Shown here: piece after piece, positions 36,535 through 49,060 of the stretch
How the letters are laid out: every line of letters begins with the position of its first letter
How positions within the stretch are numbered: the stretch's first letter is position 1
Source: Trichoplusia ni
Taxonomy: Eukaryota > Arthropoda > Insecta > Lepidoptera > Noctuidae
DNA length: 64,000 bases
Assembly (NCBI RefSeq): GCF_003590095.1
Contig: NC_039488.1
Span: 13,640,001 to 13,704,000, forward strand
Direction: 5' to 3'
Translations under genes and position numbers: made by a program
The notes under the pieces: generated by a model
Seen by the model: the letters and a program-made list of their open reading frames with translations, nothing else
The model's database searches: none
Told to the model about the DNA's origin: nothing

Positions 36535-36867
36535 TTGTGTTGCAGGAGTTTCATTTGCAATGAAGTCACATGCACAAAGACACCTAAACTAAAGACAAGT
36601 ATTTGTGATGTCACATACACGAGATCGAATCCTCGATCCTACCACGACAAGACAAGACCAGTCCTCACGCAGACGTATTCATTGTGCGCCATTAACAAAC
36701 TTTGGAACAACCTTAATAGGCGTGAAACAAATGTAGACCTTTATAATGAATATCATAAGGTTAACAAAGACATACTTAAACATCTTAAGAAACTGAAATA
36801 CCTATTTAAAAGACAAATTGTCGACAGACACATTTATAAATTTCACGCCTTTGTCAGATATAAATAG
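36535..36867 (+). pseudogene. Probable retroelement ORF C-terminal remnant
   Basis: 110 codons are open and end in TAG. The frame is not opened by ATG and simply begins after an upstream stop. The segment TQTYSLCAINKLWNNLNRRE resembles the post-reverse-transcriptase tail of LINE ORF2 proteins, where a similar INxLWNSLP-like phrase is common, followed by a lysine-rich helical region (LKHLKKLKYLFKRQI). No catalytic motif is present. It could instead be an unrelated gene fragment. Confidence 0.35.
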
Positions 36868-37349
36868 AAAGGTGACACCAAACGCGTTATGAGATAGTAT
36901 ATCAAAGAAATATGTAAGCTTTTAAAGCATTCCTTGACAACACATCCTTCAGAGTTTCTGCGAAGCCTCCCACGCCGGCCGCAGACGAAATGTTTTTCTA
37001 AATAGGTCGTACCTCTGACCTTATCGAAACTCTACAAAATGTTTGTTCTGTCAATTGAATTGCCTCAATTCCAAGGTATTCAAATTAAGGATTACGTTAA
37101 CTTTAATATATTTTTTGGAATTAAATTATTTGATTAATTTGGACTCGTTTTGTTTTTGCGTAGTCTTTTTCGAATACAACTTCCGACTGAAACTGATGGA
37201 ATTAAACATCAATTTTTGTCAAGAACACAAGAATTACGTACAGATCACAGAAGTTACATATTCGCGACGCTGTAGAGGGTCTCGTAAAAAAAGGCTGAAG
37301 AAAAAAGTCTACTTGGAGAAAAGATTAAACGTAGCGTACATTCAAACGT
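36868..37349. other. Unassigned stretch with an open frame
   Basis: A 102-codon plus frame (37043-37351) has a basic C-terminal part but no recognisable family. It begins at a non-supported start and overlaps the next repeat. Confidence 0.35.
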
Positions 37350-37475
37350 AATAGCGGCCACAGAAATACGTCGTTCATGAAAATTTTAACTATCGAGTTC
37401 AAGAGATACAGCCTGGTGACGAACATTCGGAAAACGTAAGGACAAGCACTAGAGCTTCAATAGGGTTTCGTTTTT
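37350..37475 (-). mobile_element. Short DNA-element fragment (GTTCCGTAC family)
   Basis: It contains AATAGCGGCCACAGAAATACG, then AGATACAGCCTGGTGACGAAC. The same order of blocks occurs at 42405-42560 and, in opposite orientation with its AGGATTCCGTACCGAAGGG end preserved, at 49685-49800. In Lepidoptera I recall this family as a short non-coding element bounded by AGGGTTCCGTAC-type ends. This copy is decayed, and its distal end (near 37468, GGGTTTCG) is barely recognisable. Confidence 0.5.
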
Positions 37476-39329
37476 AATTTAAACTAAAATCTCTCCAGGA
37501 CAATCAAATAAGTTCTGTATTCAATACGTCTGAGGAAATGAGGTTTTTGTCTAAATTAGACATTCGAAAAACTCCATCTCCATCTGCTGCAGCCCTAGCT
37601 TTTAGTCTAAGTAGTTTTAGTTAAAAGTTTCCGAACAAGCGGCCATAAGTAATTACTGAAAAAGGTCTAAACATTTATTTGGGGCAATAATTTTGATGAA
37701 TGCTTTGGTGATAGCTACAGACTGAAAACAGTTATTGCTTTCCACAGAGAAAATTCAACCGTGTCTCGAGAGACCACTTTTGAAAGTATTTATTTCAAAT
37801 TAATATAGTTCTTTTAGTTATAAATAATAAAATAGGTGATTATAGGATTTAGAAAAACGTAACTTTGTAGAACAAAGATAGTAGTAGTAGTAGTTTTGTT
37901 GCTAACATGGTGTAGATAACAAAAATGATACATAAATGGTACCTTCAAACGTGATAATTAACTCAGTTAGTTATACGTTATTAAGCCGTGTCTCGTGTCA
38001 CGTCAGGGTTATAGTATATTAAGCTTTGTGACGTGACAATAGTATATACTCTATTAGCGTGTCACTTTACGTGGTTTAGTTCTTTCGTTGTCATATACAG
38101 GGTGGTATGTTCGCGTTGTTGTCATGTCAACGTTGTTCATTGTTTGGGCCTTGGTAGATTAACATTACAATATAAGTAAAAATATTGATTATTTCTTTAG
38201 ACGCGGAATTTTTTCATAGAAAAATAAATTGGAAATTGTAAGTATTCTATCTATTACACAGTACCTTTACAATAAACAATTTTCGTAATCCTCCCAAAAC
38301 AAAATTACAGTTTCTTGGAAATGAGCACCTCAGATTAACTGTGTAAGTAATCAAAGATAGAGCCAGAAATAATTAAGGCTTTACGAGAGTTATTCCAGAG
38401 AGGTTTACTGCTAATCGTAATAAGTATAAAGCAAATAAATTAAGCTTTAATATTCGTTTTATATGCAGTACCTCAATAAATTAAGATCGATGCTGAGATT
38501 GTGATAAATTACCCGGCGTGAGATCTTTACTGTTCGATCAAATTTTATTAAGGCTTTGTTTAGTGTATATAAAACCAGAAGTAAGTTTGTGGAAATTGAA
38601 TTCAATATTGTGAAGAGTTTGCACAGCTGAATTTTTTTCAAGGTTGAGTTAAAACCACGTCAGAGGCTTACGGGAGGTTTAAAAAACCACCTGATTGCAT
38701 TTATATCAACCATACGAAAAGAAAAAAAGAATTTCACAAAAGTTTGTCATTCAATAAAAAACAATTCCACCTAATTTTTAACAACGAGCGTTGCTAGTTT
38801 CGGTCTATAAGTATTTGGCAAGATTCTGCACTAAAATCACATCATAAACAATGGTCTTAATGGAGATTTTTAGTACACACTTAAGCTTCCAAAACCATTT
38901 TATTATCTGAGTAAGTAAACCTCTTAGTTATGACAAACTAGGATGAAATAGCCATCTAGTTAGATTACATGGTAACGTAAAAATTACCTTAAAAAATGTG
39001 TAAGGTATGTTGATAACAAAGGTTGTGTTCCCTCGGGTGCCTACATTTTTGCGGCAGCTCACGGTTTCAGATTTACGGCCTACAAACTCACGTGCGGTAG
39101 TCAAAAGTTTTTGCGGGTTTTTTAACTGCAAATAGGTCAACTTCACCGGTAGAGCATTTTGTAATTATCACGTCACAAATTTACCTAACTAATGTTGGGT
39201 TGGCAGGTTTTGTTGGTCTGTATAACACTCATGTATGTGTAGGTACTAGATATGGAATAATATTGGAAAGAGTTTTTTATTTACTTATTTAAATCAGAAC
39301 TCGGTCGTCCGGGTCGTGTCTGGATGTGG
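37476..39329. other. AT-rich DNA with a TGACGT dyad
   Basis: A (TAG)n tract lies at 37880-37894. TGTCACGTCA (37996-38005) is repeated as its inverse TGACGTGACA (38029-38038). No gene was found. Confidence 0.45.
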
Positions 39330-39415
39330 TCAGGACCATAGACATTGGCACTAGAAAGGGGAGTTCTATGCCTAGCAGTGGGAGGACAAAGGTTGTGGAC
39401 GATGATGGCGGTGAT
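39330..39415 (+). repeat. Decayed LINE 3' end
   Basis: ATGCCTAGCAGTGGGAGGAC and the following GACGATGATGGCGGTGAT resemble the GCCCAGCAGTGGGAC...(GAT)n 3' end of lepidopteran LINEs. The frame is broken, so no protein remnant can be read. Confidence 0.4.
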
Positions 39416-39661
39416 TTAAATCAGATAAAAAGACACGTGCAATATGAAACTAAGTAACATTCAAATCTAAAGCAAGAGATACAGCACAATATGAAAAATA
39501 ATATATGGCCATTTAATGGACGCGCGTCGTCGGTATTTTGTTTCTCGCGATGTCATGCAGCCAACACCGGAATCTCCGGAACATGACAGTTCTCGGCCAA
39601 AAGGGTCGACAGTTATTCTGTTGGTCACCACACTCGAATTAAAATATTATCAGGATGGTTT

Positions 39662-39735
39662 GGCGACGTGTCCGGGTTCGATCACCGTGAAGGACAAGCA
39701 TTTATTTTTTTCTTGTAATGAGTCTAGGTGTTAAG
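39662..39735 (+). mobile_element. tRNA-SINE fragment
   Basis: A B-box sequence GGGTTCGATCACC (about 39676-39688) is followed by GTGAAGGACAAGCATTT and GAGTCTAGGTG, an order I recall from lepidopteran tRNA-derived SINEs just after the B box. No convincing A box lies upstream, so this is a fragment. It forms the 3' part of a 72-codon ATG-started frame (39516-39734), which is therefore unlikely to be a gene. Confidence 0.5.
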
Positions 39736-42404
39736 CAATAATCTATGAAGTATGAATAAACAAAATACTTTAAATTAAAGCCCCTAAACTTCGAAATGCT
39801 TGACAGCCCATCTATTTGAGACCAGAATTTAAGTAAATTTGCAAAAAAGTATTTTATCACATATACATAAATAAAACCATTACCGGCTACTTCACATATA
39901 AAAATATGAAAAAGTTATGATGCCGCAGAAAGACACCCACACGTACACATGCACATGGACTCATCAATCTTATAACGTTATCGCGTTCGGAGGTTAAAAA
40001 ATAACTCTTCACCATTTCACTACGCACTTAAATTATACTAAACTTTCACGTCATTTTAATGTCTTCGAAGCTATTCAAGCTTTTAAACGATTTATGCTGC
40101 AGAACGTTCGTATCTATCAGCTCAGTTTGCCATCAAAAAGTGATTAAGGCTGCTCATAAATAGTAAATAGCGCGAACTTTTTATCAATCTCTTTCATGAA
40201 TTTTCATGCGGCTCTCGGCAAGGTAAAGTTTTGCAGCTTATCCAAATATGATCGTTACATAGATGCCATTAACTTTAATGTTTAGGAGATGGTGAACGGT
40301 TTCCTTGATCGTAGTGGACAGTGTGTAAAGGGTCAGTTAATGTCATCTTTTAGATAAGAGGTTATTTTGGAAAGCGTTAAGGTTATCAAATTAAGTGAAA
40401 TTGAAAATCAATTTGGGGATGTATGATTTTCGAAGAATATGAGTTTCACAGGTTTTTGTTAAAGTTAGTACTTACTGTTAGAATATCTTAGTCCATATTT
40501 TCTTGGTGTACACATGTCACGTGTGTTATCAACAAAAGCTGTTTTAATTATCTTCGTGTACCAAAAATAGACCTCCACGATAATCACCACCATAAAAGCA
40601 ACATCATTTAAAATATAAGGATCTAAAAATAAAATTATAAAGAGACAAAAGTACTGAACCCGTATCACAATTGTAAAACCTTTCCCCGGTCGTATTTAAC
40701 GACTTGCCGAAACATTAAGTAGCTAATGTATATGATTTACACGTTTTATTCAATAAAATAAAAAGGTTTTGAAAAATGTGCCTTATGTGTAATAAAATAG
40801 TACTTCGTTTGGATTTTAACTTAACGTCATCCTCTTTTTATTTTGCTAGATATTTACTTTCCTAGTAAACTATGGGTGTGGTCAGCTGTGGTTTAGTGGT
40901 AGCGGCGCAGAGCATGCGTAAGCGATCTCGTGGTTGCGGAAAGGTCAGTATGGGACCGAAAAGGTTTTAGTCAGTAAGTTTAGCTTTTGGATAGTACTAC
41001 AACACTAATATCTTAACTCTATTGGAACCATTTTCAAACAATCAAGCGAACAAACTGTTTGAGTTACACGAAAGATTTGAATGGACTGTGGCATGCATCT
41101 GCAAACAATCGTCCACACTCTTTGAACGTCATTTACATCGCTAATATATCTCATTTACCAACATTATACAGAATAGAGCTAACGTTCATATAAAATATTC
41201 AATATCATATTGAGAAGCAAATTTCCATTCAGCTACAAAAACTAAAAATACCGTTTTAATTTTCTACTTTCAATTTCGATGCTAAGAAAATAAATGAGAA
41301 ACGCGACAAAACAACAAATCTAGAATTAATTTGAAATCGCAACTAACTACGACTTCGATCGTTACGCAATCATCCAGGAGTTCGCCAGATGGCCAGGCAA
41401 ATGAAACTGTGTGTTTTAGATAATTACATTTTGATGCTCAAGTCTGATTTGCTAGTTCATCGAGTAAACGGAGAATGCGAGAATGTTAAAAGAATTCCAT
41501 TAAATAAATGCGATTTCTCAGGCGTTTCATTTTATTTGCAAGAAATGTTTTGCGATAAATTTTTTTCCCTATAGTTTTTGTGGTATATTTGTTTCTTCTA
41601 AGGTGTTTTGCACTGACAAAATTTTAAGGCTTAGGCCATGTAAAAAGCTCTGTGGTCCTTACAATGCAAAATAGACAACAGATAAGTATATTAAGTTAAT
41701 ATTTTTTTTTATATTATTTTTTTCTTAATCAAATATCTTGCACCAATACATATTTTTAACTTTTCCACGGCTCTGAAATCAAACCTCAAACTTCACAAAG
41801 AAACCTAAAAACTTATAGAAGTCATTTGTTACCGACCTACTTGAATTGTTATAAAAAACTTTTCACTTCACCCTCGTTATAATCAGATTGGCAAGCTATC
41901 CAAAAATATTTTGACATTCCTTTAAATTGCCAGTTTCTTTATAACAACAGTGACAATGAAAAGTTATTTCTTTTAGTCCAGAAACTTAATACTTTGTCTC
42001 GTCTTTGTTAGTCGTGAGTCTAGAATATACAAGTTTTAATATCATTGTACTTGCCTCATTAAACTGGGTATTGTTGGAATAAAGTTAATTTGTAGTTGTA
42101 CAGACGTGAAGGTAATTCGTTCGGTTATTCACCTTTGCTTTCCACTTTTGTGAAAATCTTTAGGGTGATTCTGCGTGGGTTGACTTAACGAATCAGTCGA
42201 AGCCATTTAATGTGAGTTTCATTCGACTTGTGGTACCTTTATGGCTAGTTTCATTAGTCCGATCAATCACCTCTTCTATTATTTCTTCGTAACCTACGTA
42301 CGTACTGAAATATTATTAAGTACCTGTAATAATAACAGCCAGTACATCGGAATTGCGATTTTGACGGTTAAGTACAATAAAGTAAAAATAAACAAATCAT
42401 AATT
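39736..42404. other. AT-rich DNA with a possible tRNA-like head
   Basis: About 40880-40945 contains TGTGGTTTAGTGGTAGCGGC, a good A-box-like sequence, but the place expected for a B box (GTGGTTGCGGAAAG) is poor. This may be an old SINE head. An ATG-started 61-codon frame at 41389-41574 shows no family. Nothing else was recognised. Confidence 0.35.
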
Positions 42405-42560
42405 TTTAATATTTATTGTTATAGCGGCAAAAGATATACATCGTTATGTAAAAATTTCAACTAACAAGGTTCATGAGATACAGCCTGGTGCCGAACAGAT
42501 GCCTTCGCCTCAGTAATAGAACCCTATGTTACCCGTTCTTAGGTCCGTAAAATTAAATCC
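42405..42560 (-). mobile_element. Short DNA-element copy (GTTCCGTAC family)
   Basis: It contains TTGTTATAGCGGCAAAAGA, GTTCATGAGATACAGCCTGG, AGTAATAGAACCCTATG and near the right end AGGTCCGTAAAATTA, the decayed terminus. It is collinear with the copy at 37350-37475 and inverted relative to 49685-49800. Non-coding. Confidence 0.55.
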
Positions 42561-43624
42561 TATATCACTGTCTCTATGACATCTTCAATGTGCCAGTTGT
42601 AATTTATGTTGCATAAATTAATCTATTTAGCTAACACTATCTCAGCATCGCAATTAATCCAGTTATCGCTGAGATCAAACATATCGCATAAATCGTCACT
42701 AATATTCACGCCATCGCTATCTACGTGGACATTTGTCAGCTGACATTCAAGTATTTGAGGAGGCTCTTTATAATACCGCTTAATTGGTTTTACGAAAAGT
42801 TTGAACTATCAAAATAGAAGATTTGCTTCCTAGAATGTGTTTTTGGCTTCTCTTGAAGGTCTTCTACCACCTCCTAGACCGAAACTATTGCTAAATGAAA
42901 GGTAAAGCAGGACAACGAATTTTAGCTACTCTAAAAGGGATCTTTAGGAACAAAAAGCTCAGAATGAGTGATCGGCCAAAACAACAAAATGATAATGGTT
43001 GCATTATCATCTTTAGACATTTACAAAGCGAGTTATAAAAAATATATTGCACAACTATAACCACTGAGTAATTTATAAAGGTCTGTATACTTTCTTGCTC
43101 AAGCATTCTTCTTTACATGATACATCAAGATATACGATCATCGATGATACAAAACCTGAGTTTTGAGATGCATTACAAACAGACCTACAAATATGTCTTA
43201 TGATTGATGATCATGGAAATGTGATTCGTTAATGCACAAATAAAATTTTCCGTAATTTTCTGGAACCTCCCAAAGGCACCATCTCTGTATATATTTCGGG
43301 TCAAAAAAATGGTGTGGTTACAATTTAGATTGGAATTTCGATTGGTAGAGAGGATTGGCTATAAATGTCGGGTAGATGGACACACGGGTGTTCTATACGT
43401 TTCTGCGTATATATAACAGTTACGCTTTTAAATATATCACTTATCTACAAAAGAGGGAAATCAAAGTTAAGAATACTGTTCTCTATACAAACTGATATTT
43501 TTACGTTTCACAAGAGCTGTTGTATCCAAACGTTGAACGTAAACGTAATCGAAAACTAACATTCTTGCTAAAGTTTCAGATGCACAATAGCGGTGTGTCT
43601 AAACTCGAAAACTTGATTTGAAGG
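42561..43624. other. AT-rich DNA, nothing recognised
   Basis: No supported gene or repeat. Frames of 64-71 codons here look random. Confidence 0.45.
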
Positions 43625-43800
43625 CCCATGTAACGGAAGGGCCCTAATTGGGTTCCGCAACGGTGTCGATATTGGTCGTTGAGTCTGCATCGAGCAATAT
43701 TGCCTCGGATGGTCGTCAGGTGATGCTGGCGGCGCCACTGGCGTATCCCAGTAATTGGCTTTCGATGGTTAGCGAACTAACGGACAGATGCTATTTTTTT
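43625..43800. other. GC-rich block, unidentified
   Basis: About 175 bases with markedly higher GC and CpG than both flanks (GGAAGGGCCC..., GTGATGCTGGCGGCGCCACTG). It reads open in places on the minus strand but has no start, splice site or recognised domain. Its abrupt edges suggest an inserted repeat fragment. Confidence 0.3.
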
Positions 43801-43944
43801 TGGTTAGATTGAAGGATATTGTACAGTTGAATGGATTCTTGTTTATTTTGGCTTAAGTTTCGTCTTGTGTTTTTGCTTGCATCAAATTTAACATGTCTGT
43901 ACCAATATTATTAAGTATGTGGAGATTGTAAAAAGTGGACTCGA

Positions 43945-44110
43945 TTAATAAATCAAAAATCAAAATCAAAAGTCATGTATTCAAATTAGGCTACTAAGTA
44001 GCACTTTTTGTAGGTCAGATTACATTAGACAGCACACTATATACAATGCAGTTTGACTTAGCTAACCACGACAAACCCTCTGTAAGCGACTCGGCTGCCT
44101 GCGAAGGGTA
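43945..44110 (-). mobile_element. Retroelement 3' end
   Basis: On the plus strand it begins with ATCAAAAATCAAAATCAAAA, then GTATTCAAATTAGG, and continues through a moderately GC-rich body (CGACAAACCCTCTGTAAGCG). The same opening occurs at 63954-64000. Such (TCAAAA)n starts are the tail of minus-oriented LINE/SINE copies. The 5' boundary is not defined. Confidence 0.5.
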
Positions 44111-47020
44111 ACTGTTCTATCTGTGTACTTAATCCATGATTTTAGTTCTGGGTATGGGAGTCACAAGAACAGTGGAACACGGAAAAAAGACATCAAATGG
44201 CGATCTCAATATAAAAATAAACCGTGAACAATACATTTATTTCTAACTAAAAGTCACTTTAATAAGACATGAATCATAGAATAACAACAACGCAAATCAA
44301 ATCTTCTTCAAGGGAAACTTTTTAACTCGTCGCAAATAAAAGTTTAAAAATAATCTGTTATCAAAAGAGATTTTAATTTTAAACGGGAAGCGGTCGAGTT
44401 TCTCCCGAGTTATCCCCGAGGCTTTCATATTGAAATTAGAAATGGGATGATAATACATTTTAATATTTACATCGCGAGATTTTAAGATGATTGGAAGAAG
44501 GCTGACTATTCAAATGTTGGTGCTTAGTAACTTCAGATCGGAGCAGAGATTGTATTTTGCCGTCGCAGACTGGGTAAGTGGTACCTTGAGTAATCATATT
44601 TTTATGCTTAGTTTCGGCTTTACAAGTGCCTAGGTAAGTTGAAGATAAATGATTACGTCATGAATAGGTACTGAAATTCGATTGAAAATCAAGATTGTTT
44701 GCAATATCTATGGAGTGCTTTATTTCGCTCCAAGCCAAGAGAAGCTACGTGGGATTAAAAAATTAAAATTAACGTTACATTTTGAAAATAATGATTTGCT
44801 TTTGCAGTCGTAATATAGAATTAAACTCATCAGTATTGTTCTTTTAGGTTATTGAAGGCAAGCAAAAACAAATCCAACGTACGAATGAATTTTGTGTGGG
44901 TTCAAAATAATAAGACTAGATTTTTTGCTATTTTCGATTTTCTTTAGATAAGTTTGAGTACAATATATCCAGGAATAGATATAAGTTTTCTATACAATGA
45001 CATTTTATCGTAGATCAAAGAAAACCTTTCTCACACAACATGAAAGATGACACTTATTTGTTAGAAAACTCGTTTGCTTGTTCATCTGGCAAAGACTTTT
45101 AGAAGTAATCTTTCCAACAAAATTCATTCAAACTCGTTCAATGATTTCTAATTGAGTTTCAAACATTTAACTTTAAATATCAAAATATCGAAACTGATTC
45201 GAGAAAATATGAAGTCTAAAAATAAATTGCGTTTAATTAGAAGCTCTATTGCTGTTTATTTAAGTTCATTTTGATTTAACACAAAATATAATTAATTGTT
45301 CTTTAGAATACTAATTTTATTTCCAGTGTTAATTGAGGTTTGATTGATCAACATTTTTAGGGTGAATTCGCCTTAAAATGGAATCCGCTAAAAGCTTCTT
45401 TGTTTTTATTGAAATTTTAATTAAAATTTTGTTTGACACCCCGTGCACAATCAATAATTCCTGGTCAAATGTAAAGTTAGATAAAAAGCCAGCATTTTCA
45501 AAACGACAGGCTTTTCAGTTCGTTTTAAGTCTTCGATTAAGTCATTACCGTGTTTTCTCTCTCTCTCTATCCTCTCTTAAGTTCCTACTAGACGTAGCTC
45601 ATTAATAAGTAAATTACTGGTGATACGTTATTTTGTGCCTAGTTTTATTGATTGAGTGTTCTGTAACGGGTGAATTTCTTTGTAACTACTGATATTTGAA
45701 ATCTAAACCATCCAGGGCGCCAGTCAAACGCAAACGCAAACCCAAACATTTAAATTGGTCCAGCAGTTTAGGAGTTCAGAGACAGAAGAACAATATGTAA
45801 AAAAAAAATGCCAAATACCTATAGTTAATATGGCAACAGAGTACTAAAACGGCTGTAAATCGTTATCTAGAGATGTCGACTAATATCCTTTTTAAATTAA
45901 TATTCTACTCTCTAGACATCCTAAACAAACACGAGTCGAAATTAGGGACAGATTACACTTAGGTTTGTGGTATATTTTCTGGCACCTAGCTGAAAAAAAT
46001 GCCTGTAAATCATGCCGTCCTATTGGTATGAATATTCTTTTTGTAAATGTAAATGTAGAAAATAGCCGACGAACTTATTTGAAGAAAGATATAATTTTCC
46101 ATTTAAATGGATTTCCTTGAATTAAAGTGACATAACATAATTAATTGTATGACACTCTTATATGTCTTCTTATTTTTTTATTTAGACTGTCGTAAACGAC
46201 GCCCTGCTCTGGCTAGCTTAAAAAGAAAGTAATAATTTTGAATCAATCTTTAAATTCTTGCTGTCTATAAAAGTTCGGTAATAAAGTTACCATAAAATCT
46301 CTTTAATATACTTAAGTACTTAGTATGAGATTTTGCATTAACAAGTAGTTACCTGATACGCGTGTAGTAACATTCTTCTTGAATTGAAATGTCCTAAAAT
46401 AAATACGACGGCCAAAAAGTCTTTAATATTATCAAAAGAGATTTGATGTATTAAAGCACACGATACTCAAAGGGCAATCTTTAAGAGAGTTTAAGTGACG
46501 TTATTTAAATGATCGATGATCTGAAGACGCCGCCCCTCGGGAGCTCAGCCTCGCTATCAATCTGCTGACTGCTCATATATTTTTTATGGCATAAGCTTAA
46601 TATGGTAGCTTATGGAAGTGACACGAATAAAAATCTTTTACCCTTCCTGAACTCAATGGAGATTTACTGGATCCTATCAGTGTTAAGAGTTATAAATTAA
46701 GTGGGGACTGAACTCCAAATGTATGATAATGTATTACACGAATGTTTAGTTTTTTTTGTAATTTAGTTGTAGGTCTCGATATTTTCCATTAATCACAATA
46801 AAAATCATGAAATATCTTCCGATCAAGTGACTGAAATAGGCAGTCAAATTGAATCGTATAATTCTATCAACTCATTCTTAAATAAATAGGTATTGTAGTT
46901 AAATAATTATTCAAATAAACATTTTAATTGTACCTAAATGTCAAGTACGCACTCAATGTAGGCGGGCATTCAAAACTGATTAACAATTAGTACTTAGACT
47001 ATTCATTAGCTCCCACTCAC
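44111..47020. other. AT-rich DNA, nothing recognised
   Basis: No gene or named repeat was found. At about 44616-44640 CCTAG|GTAAGT on plus superficially resembles a splice junction but lacks a pyrimidine tract next to it. Confidence 0.45.
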
Positions 47021-47048
47021 CTCTCAAAATGAAACCAGCATTGAACAT
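47021..47048 (-). CDS. Candidate alternative first coding exon
   Basis: In a transcript starting near 47243, the first ATG (47048-47046) opens MFNAGFILR plus one base and runs into the donor GAGAG|GTGAGT (junction 47021/47020). The coding length of 28 nt leaves phase 1, the same as the exon at 56079-56196, so both could splice to one downstream acceptor. The ATG context is weak (C at -3), so the block may equally be non-coding leader. The product is unknown. Confidence 0.3.
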
Positions 47049-47270
47049 CAGAAACCAAACTCGAAACTCAAAACACAATAAAAACAAAACACTGGCACTT
47101 GACGATTTTAAAAGAACGGTAAGCGCGGTAACAATGTATTCGAGAGTCGGGAAAGTTTTCAATTGTTGAGGTGTGTTCGCGAGCGGTCGGGAGGCGTCGC
47201 TGGCGTAGTGTCCCGCGCGGAGGTCGGGTGGCTACTGAGTACTGAGCGCTGGGCTCGCCAGCCCGCCTGC
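47021..47270 (-). promoter_or_regulatory. CpG-rich promoter and leader exon, candidate
   Basis: Positions 47165-47275 form one of the densest GC/CpG patches in the window, unlike the flanks. On the minus strand two TCAGT initiator-like motifs lie at 47241-47245 and 47234-47238, with candidate starts at 47243 and 47236. No ATG occurs for about 190 bases after them, and the leader ends at a strong donor (GTGAGT, 47020-47015). No TATA box is well placed: GATAAAAG at 47286-47293 is too far upstream. A CpG-rich initiator plus a leader exon and consensus donor is what a housekeeping or developmental promoter with a long first intron would show. The orientation is an inference from the donor and initiators. 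Confidence 0.45.
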
Positions 47271-47692
47271 CCTATGCCATTGAAACTTTTATCACCTGAC
47301 ATGTAGTGCTTCAGTTCACGTGCTCGTATGTTCTTCCTGACTTCGAATCAGTTCGAATCTTTGGTAATCGACACGCAACTCGAACATTTCCATGGTAAGC
47401 TAAGGTTGAGTAAACTACTTATCGTAAGTAAGCTCGGTTTCGGAAACGGTTTACTATCATGCTTGATTGTGGATGCATGCAGTGTGCTGTGTATTTATTA
47501 GTTGATTTATGTTCTTTTCAGCTTGTAATTAGATTTCGTGTATAAAGCAAATGTAATTTAGTTGTAACCTTGTTTTGCCATACTGTTACACGAATATTTC
47601 TTTATTTCATAATTATAGAAACGATTCTTTCCGTTTCGATCTTGAACTAATTTTGTGAAATTCTTCTATAAATCGCAAAACCTGTTTCTCAC

Positions 47693-47862
47693 TGAAACTA
47701 CTTTTACGGATTTTATAGCGATTTAATTTTAGATTTTAGTTCCCGACGTTTCGACACCTTTGCAGGTATCATGAAAAAAAATATCTTAAATTAAACCACG
47801 ATAAAATCCTTAAAAGTAGTTTCATTTCAATGTCTAACATTCGTGTAAACCTTAGAAACCAC
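47693..47862. mobile_element. Foldback/MITE-like element, copy 2
   Basis: Same element as 15695-15878, with the left arm TGAAACTACTTTTACGG..., loop TTTCGACACCTTTGCAGGTA and right arm ...AAAAGTAGTTTCATTT, plus the shared 36-base flank after the right arm. The inner part of the right arm is lost (replaced by an A-run near 47774), so the hairpin is asymmetric. Confidence 0.7.
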
Positions 47863-48580
47863 TCAATATCTTACTATTAAAGTGCGAGTGCAGTTTTCCA
47901 AAATCAACGAACACTAAGTTCACGTTTCCCTTAAGTGTAATGCTGTCAAAGAAATTATTTTAACATAAACACTTTGACATTTATCTTTGAATCAAAGACA
48001 GACATTTCAGAATTCATTTATTGAACTCCAAATACTAGTAATGTGTCACCTTGTCGGTGCAACTTTACTAAACCTTAACCTTTGGTACAAGTTTAAAGGT
48101 TTCGTTTAAATGCAAGCTGAACTTCCTAAATGTCAATGGTAAAGCAATTCTATCATGGGAAGTTTGTCAGAGCAATCGATATGGGTACCTTAAGGCTAGC
48201 CTGGCTATTGAGTAGCAATTTGTATAATATTTTGGTATTATTGTTTATCTATATTTAAGAGTAATTATTTGTTCACGGGCAAGTGAATTACCAAGTACAT
48301 GTACATATGTCGGCGGTAACTATCAGGATACCGAACATCGGGTTAGGGTTTTCAATTAAACACTTGACTAAGACTCATTATCAATTAATTTAATACTCAA
48401 TTAATCAAATGACGTGTTCAATCTAAAATCAACTATTCTTGATTTGGATATCCTTTTTGACATTTGCTTCCCTGCCAGTATTGACCCAAATAGTAATTAT
48501 AGAGATTTCATGAATGAACTTGCAGACAGTTTATCACGAATGAGGTTTTAATTATAGTTTAGCAATTTATTCTCAATGTA
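47863..48580. other. AT-rich DNA, nothing recognised
   Basis: No supported gene or repeat. Confidence 0.45.
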
Positions 48581-49060
48581 CTCTATCTCCAATGTGAATA
48601 AATCTCGCAAGAAGAAGCAGAATCAGGTATAGGCAAGGATAGAAAGACCAAATTATTCACTGTAATCCCTATAAAAGCAGTGTTCACAATAAAAGAGTTT
48701 ATTCTACCATCAGAAATACTCCAGCTTACAACACAGTGACTGACACTCGTCTCGCCGGCTTGCCACAAACAACCTAATTATACTTTACCATGCTAAGTAT
48801 GTATAATAAGTACGGTACGGAAAAAACACGTCGAGACAGAGTCGCGGGTGAAGGGTTCCCTAGCATATAGCGTGTTTTATTAATCTCTTTGACTTCACAG
48901 AGCGGAGTGGTGTCGGTCACCACGCCAAACTCAGTGAGCGCGACGAGCATCTGTGTCATCCACGAATACTTTTTTTGAGATGTGACTTGAATTTTTATGA
49001 TACAAGGATTCTTTGATTGCAGCGGTTGGTGTATTTTTTTAAAGAGAGTCACAGTGTAGC
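48581..49060 (-). mobile_element. Unclassified retroelement-like segment
   Basis: A GC-richer stretch, open on the minus strand for 92 codons (48774-49052; residues such as EFGVVTDTTPLCEVKEINK). The block around 48877-48918 recurs at 50012-50054 with about 3 mismatches in 40. In that second copy the sequence runs into an (AAT)n tract on the minus strand, like a retroelement tail. Downstream on minus (48583-48768) an AATAAA signal is present. No RT, gag or integrase motif was recognised, so its class is unknown. Confidence 0.35.

Noticed and set aside
36535..36867. Ordinary host gene
   Set aside because: The frame lacks an ATG start. Its WNNL-like phrase and basic tail fit a LINE C-terminus better, so it is listed as a probable retroelement remnant.
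39516..39734. 72-codon ATG-started frame with a protein-like N-terminus
   Set aside because: Its last third is a SINE fragment containing a B box, so the frame is probably accidental.
44616..44640. Second recursive splice site on the plus strand (CCTAG|GTAAGT)
   Set aside because: No pyrimidine-rich tract precedes the AG, and it is on the strand opposite to the gene model.
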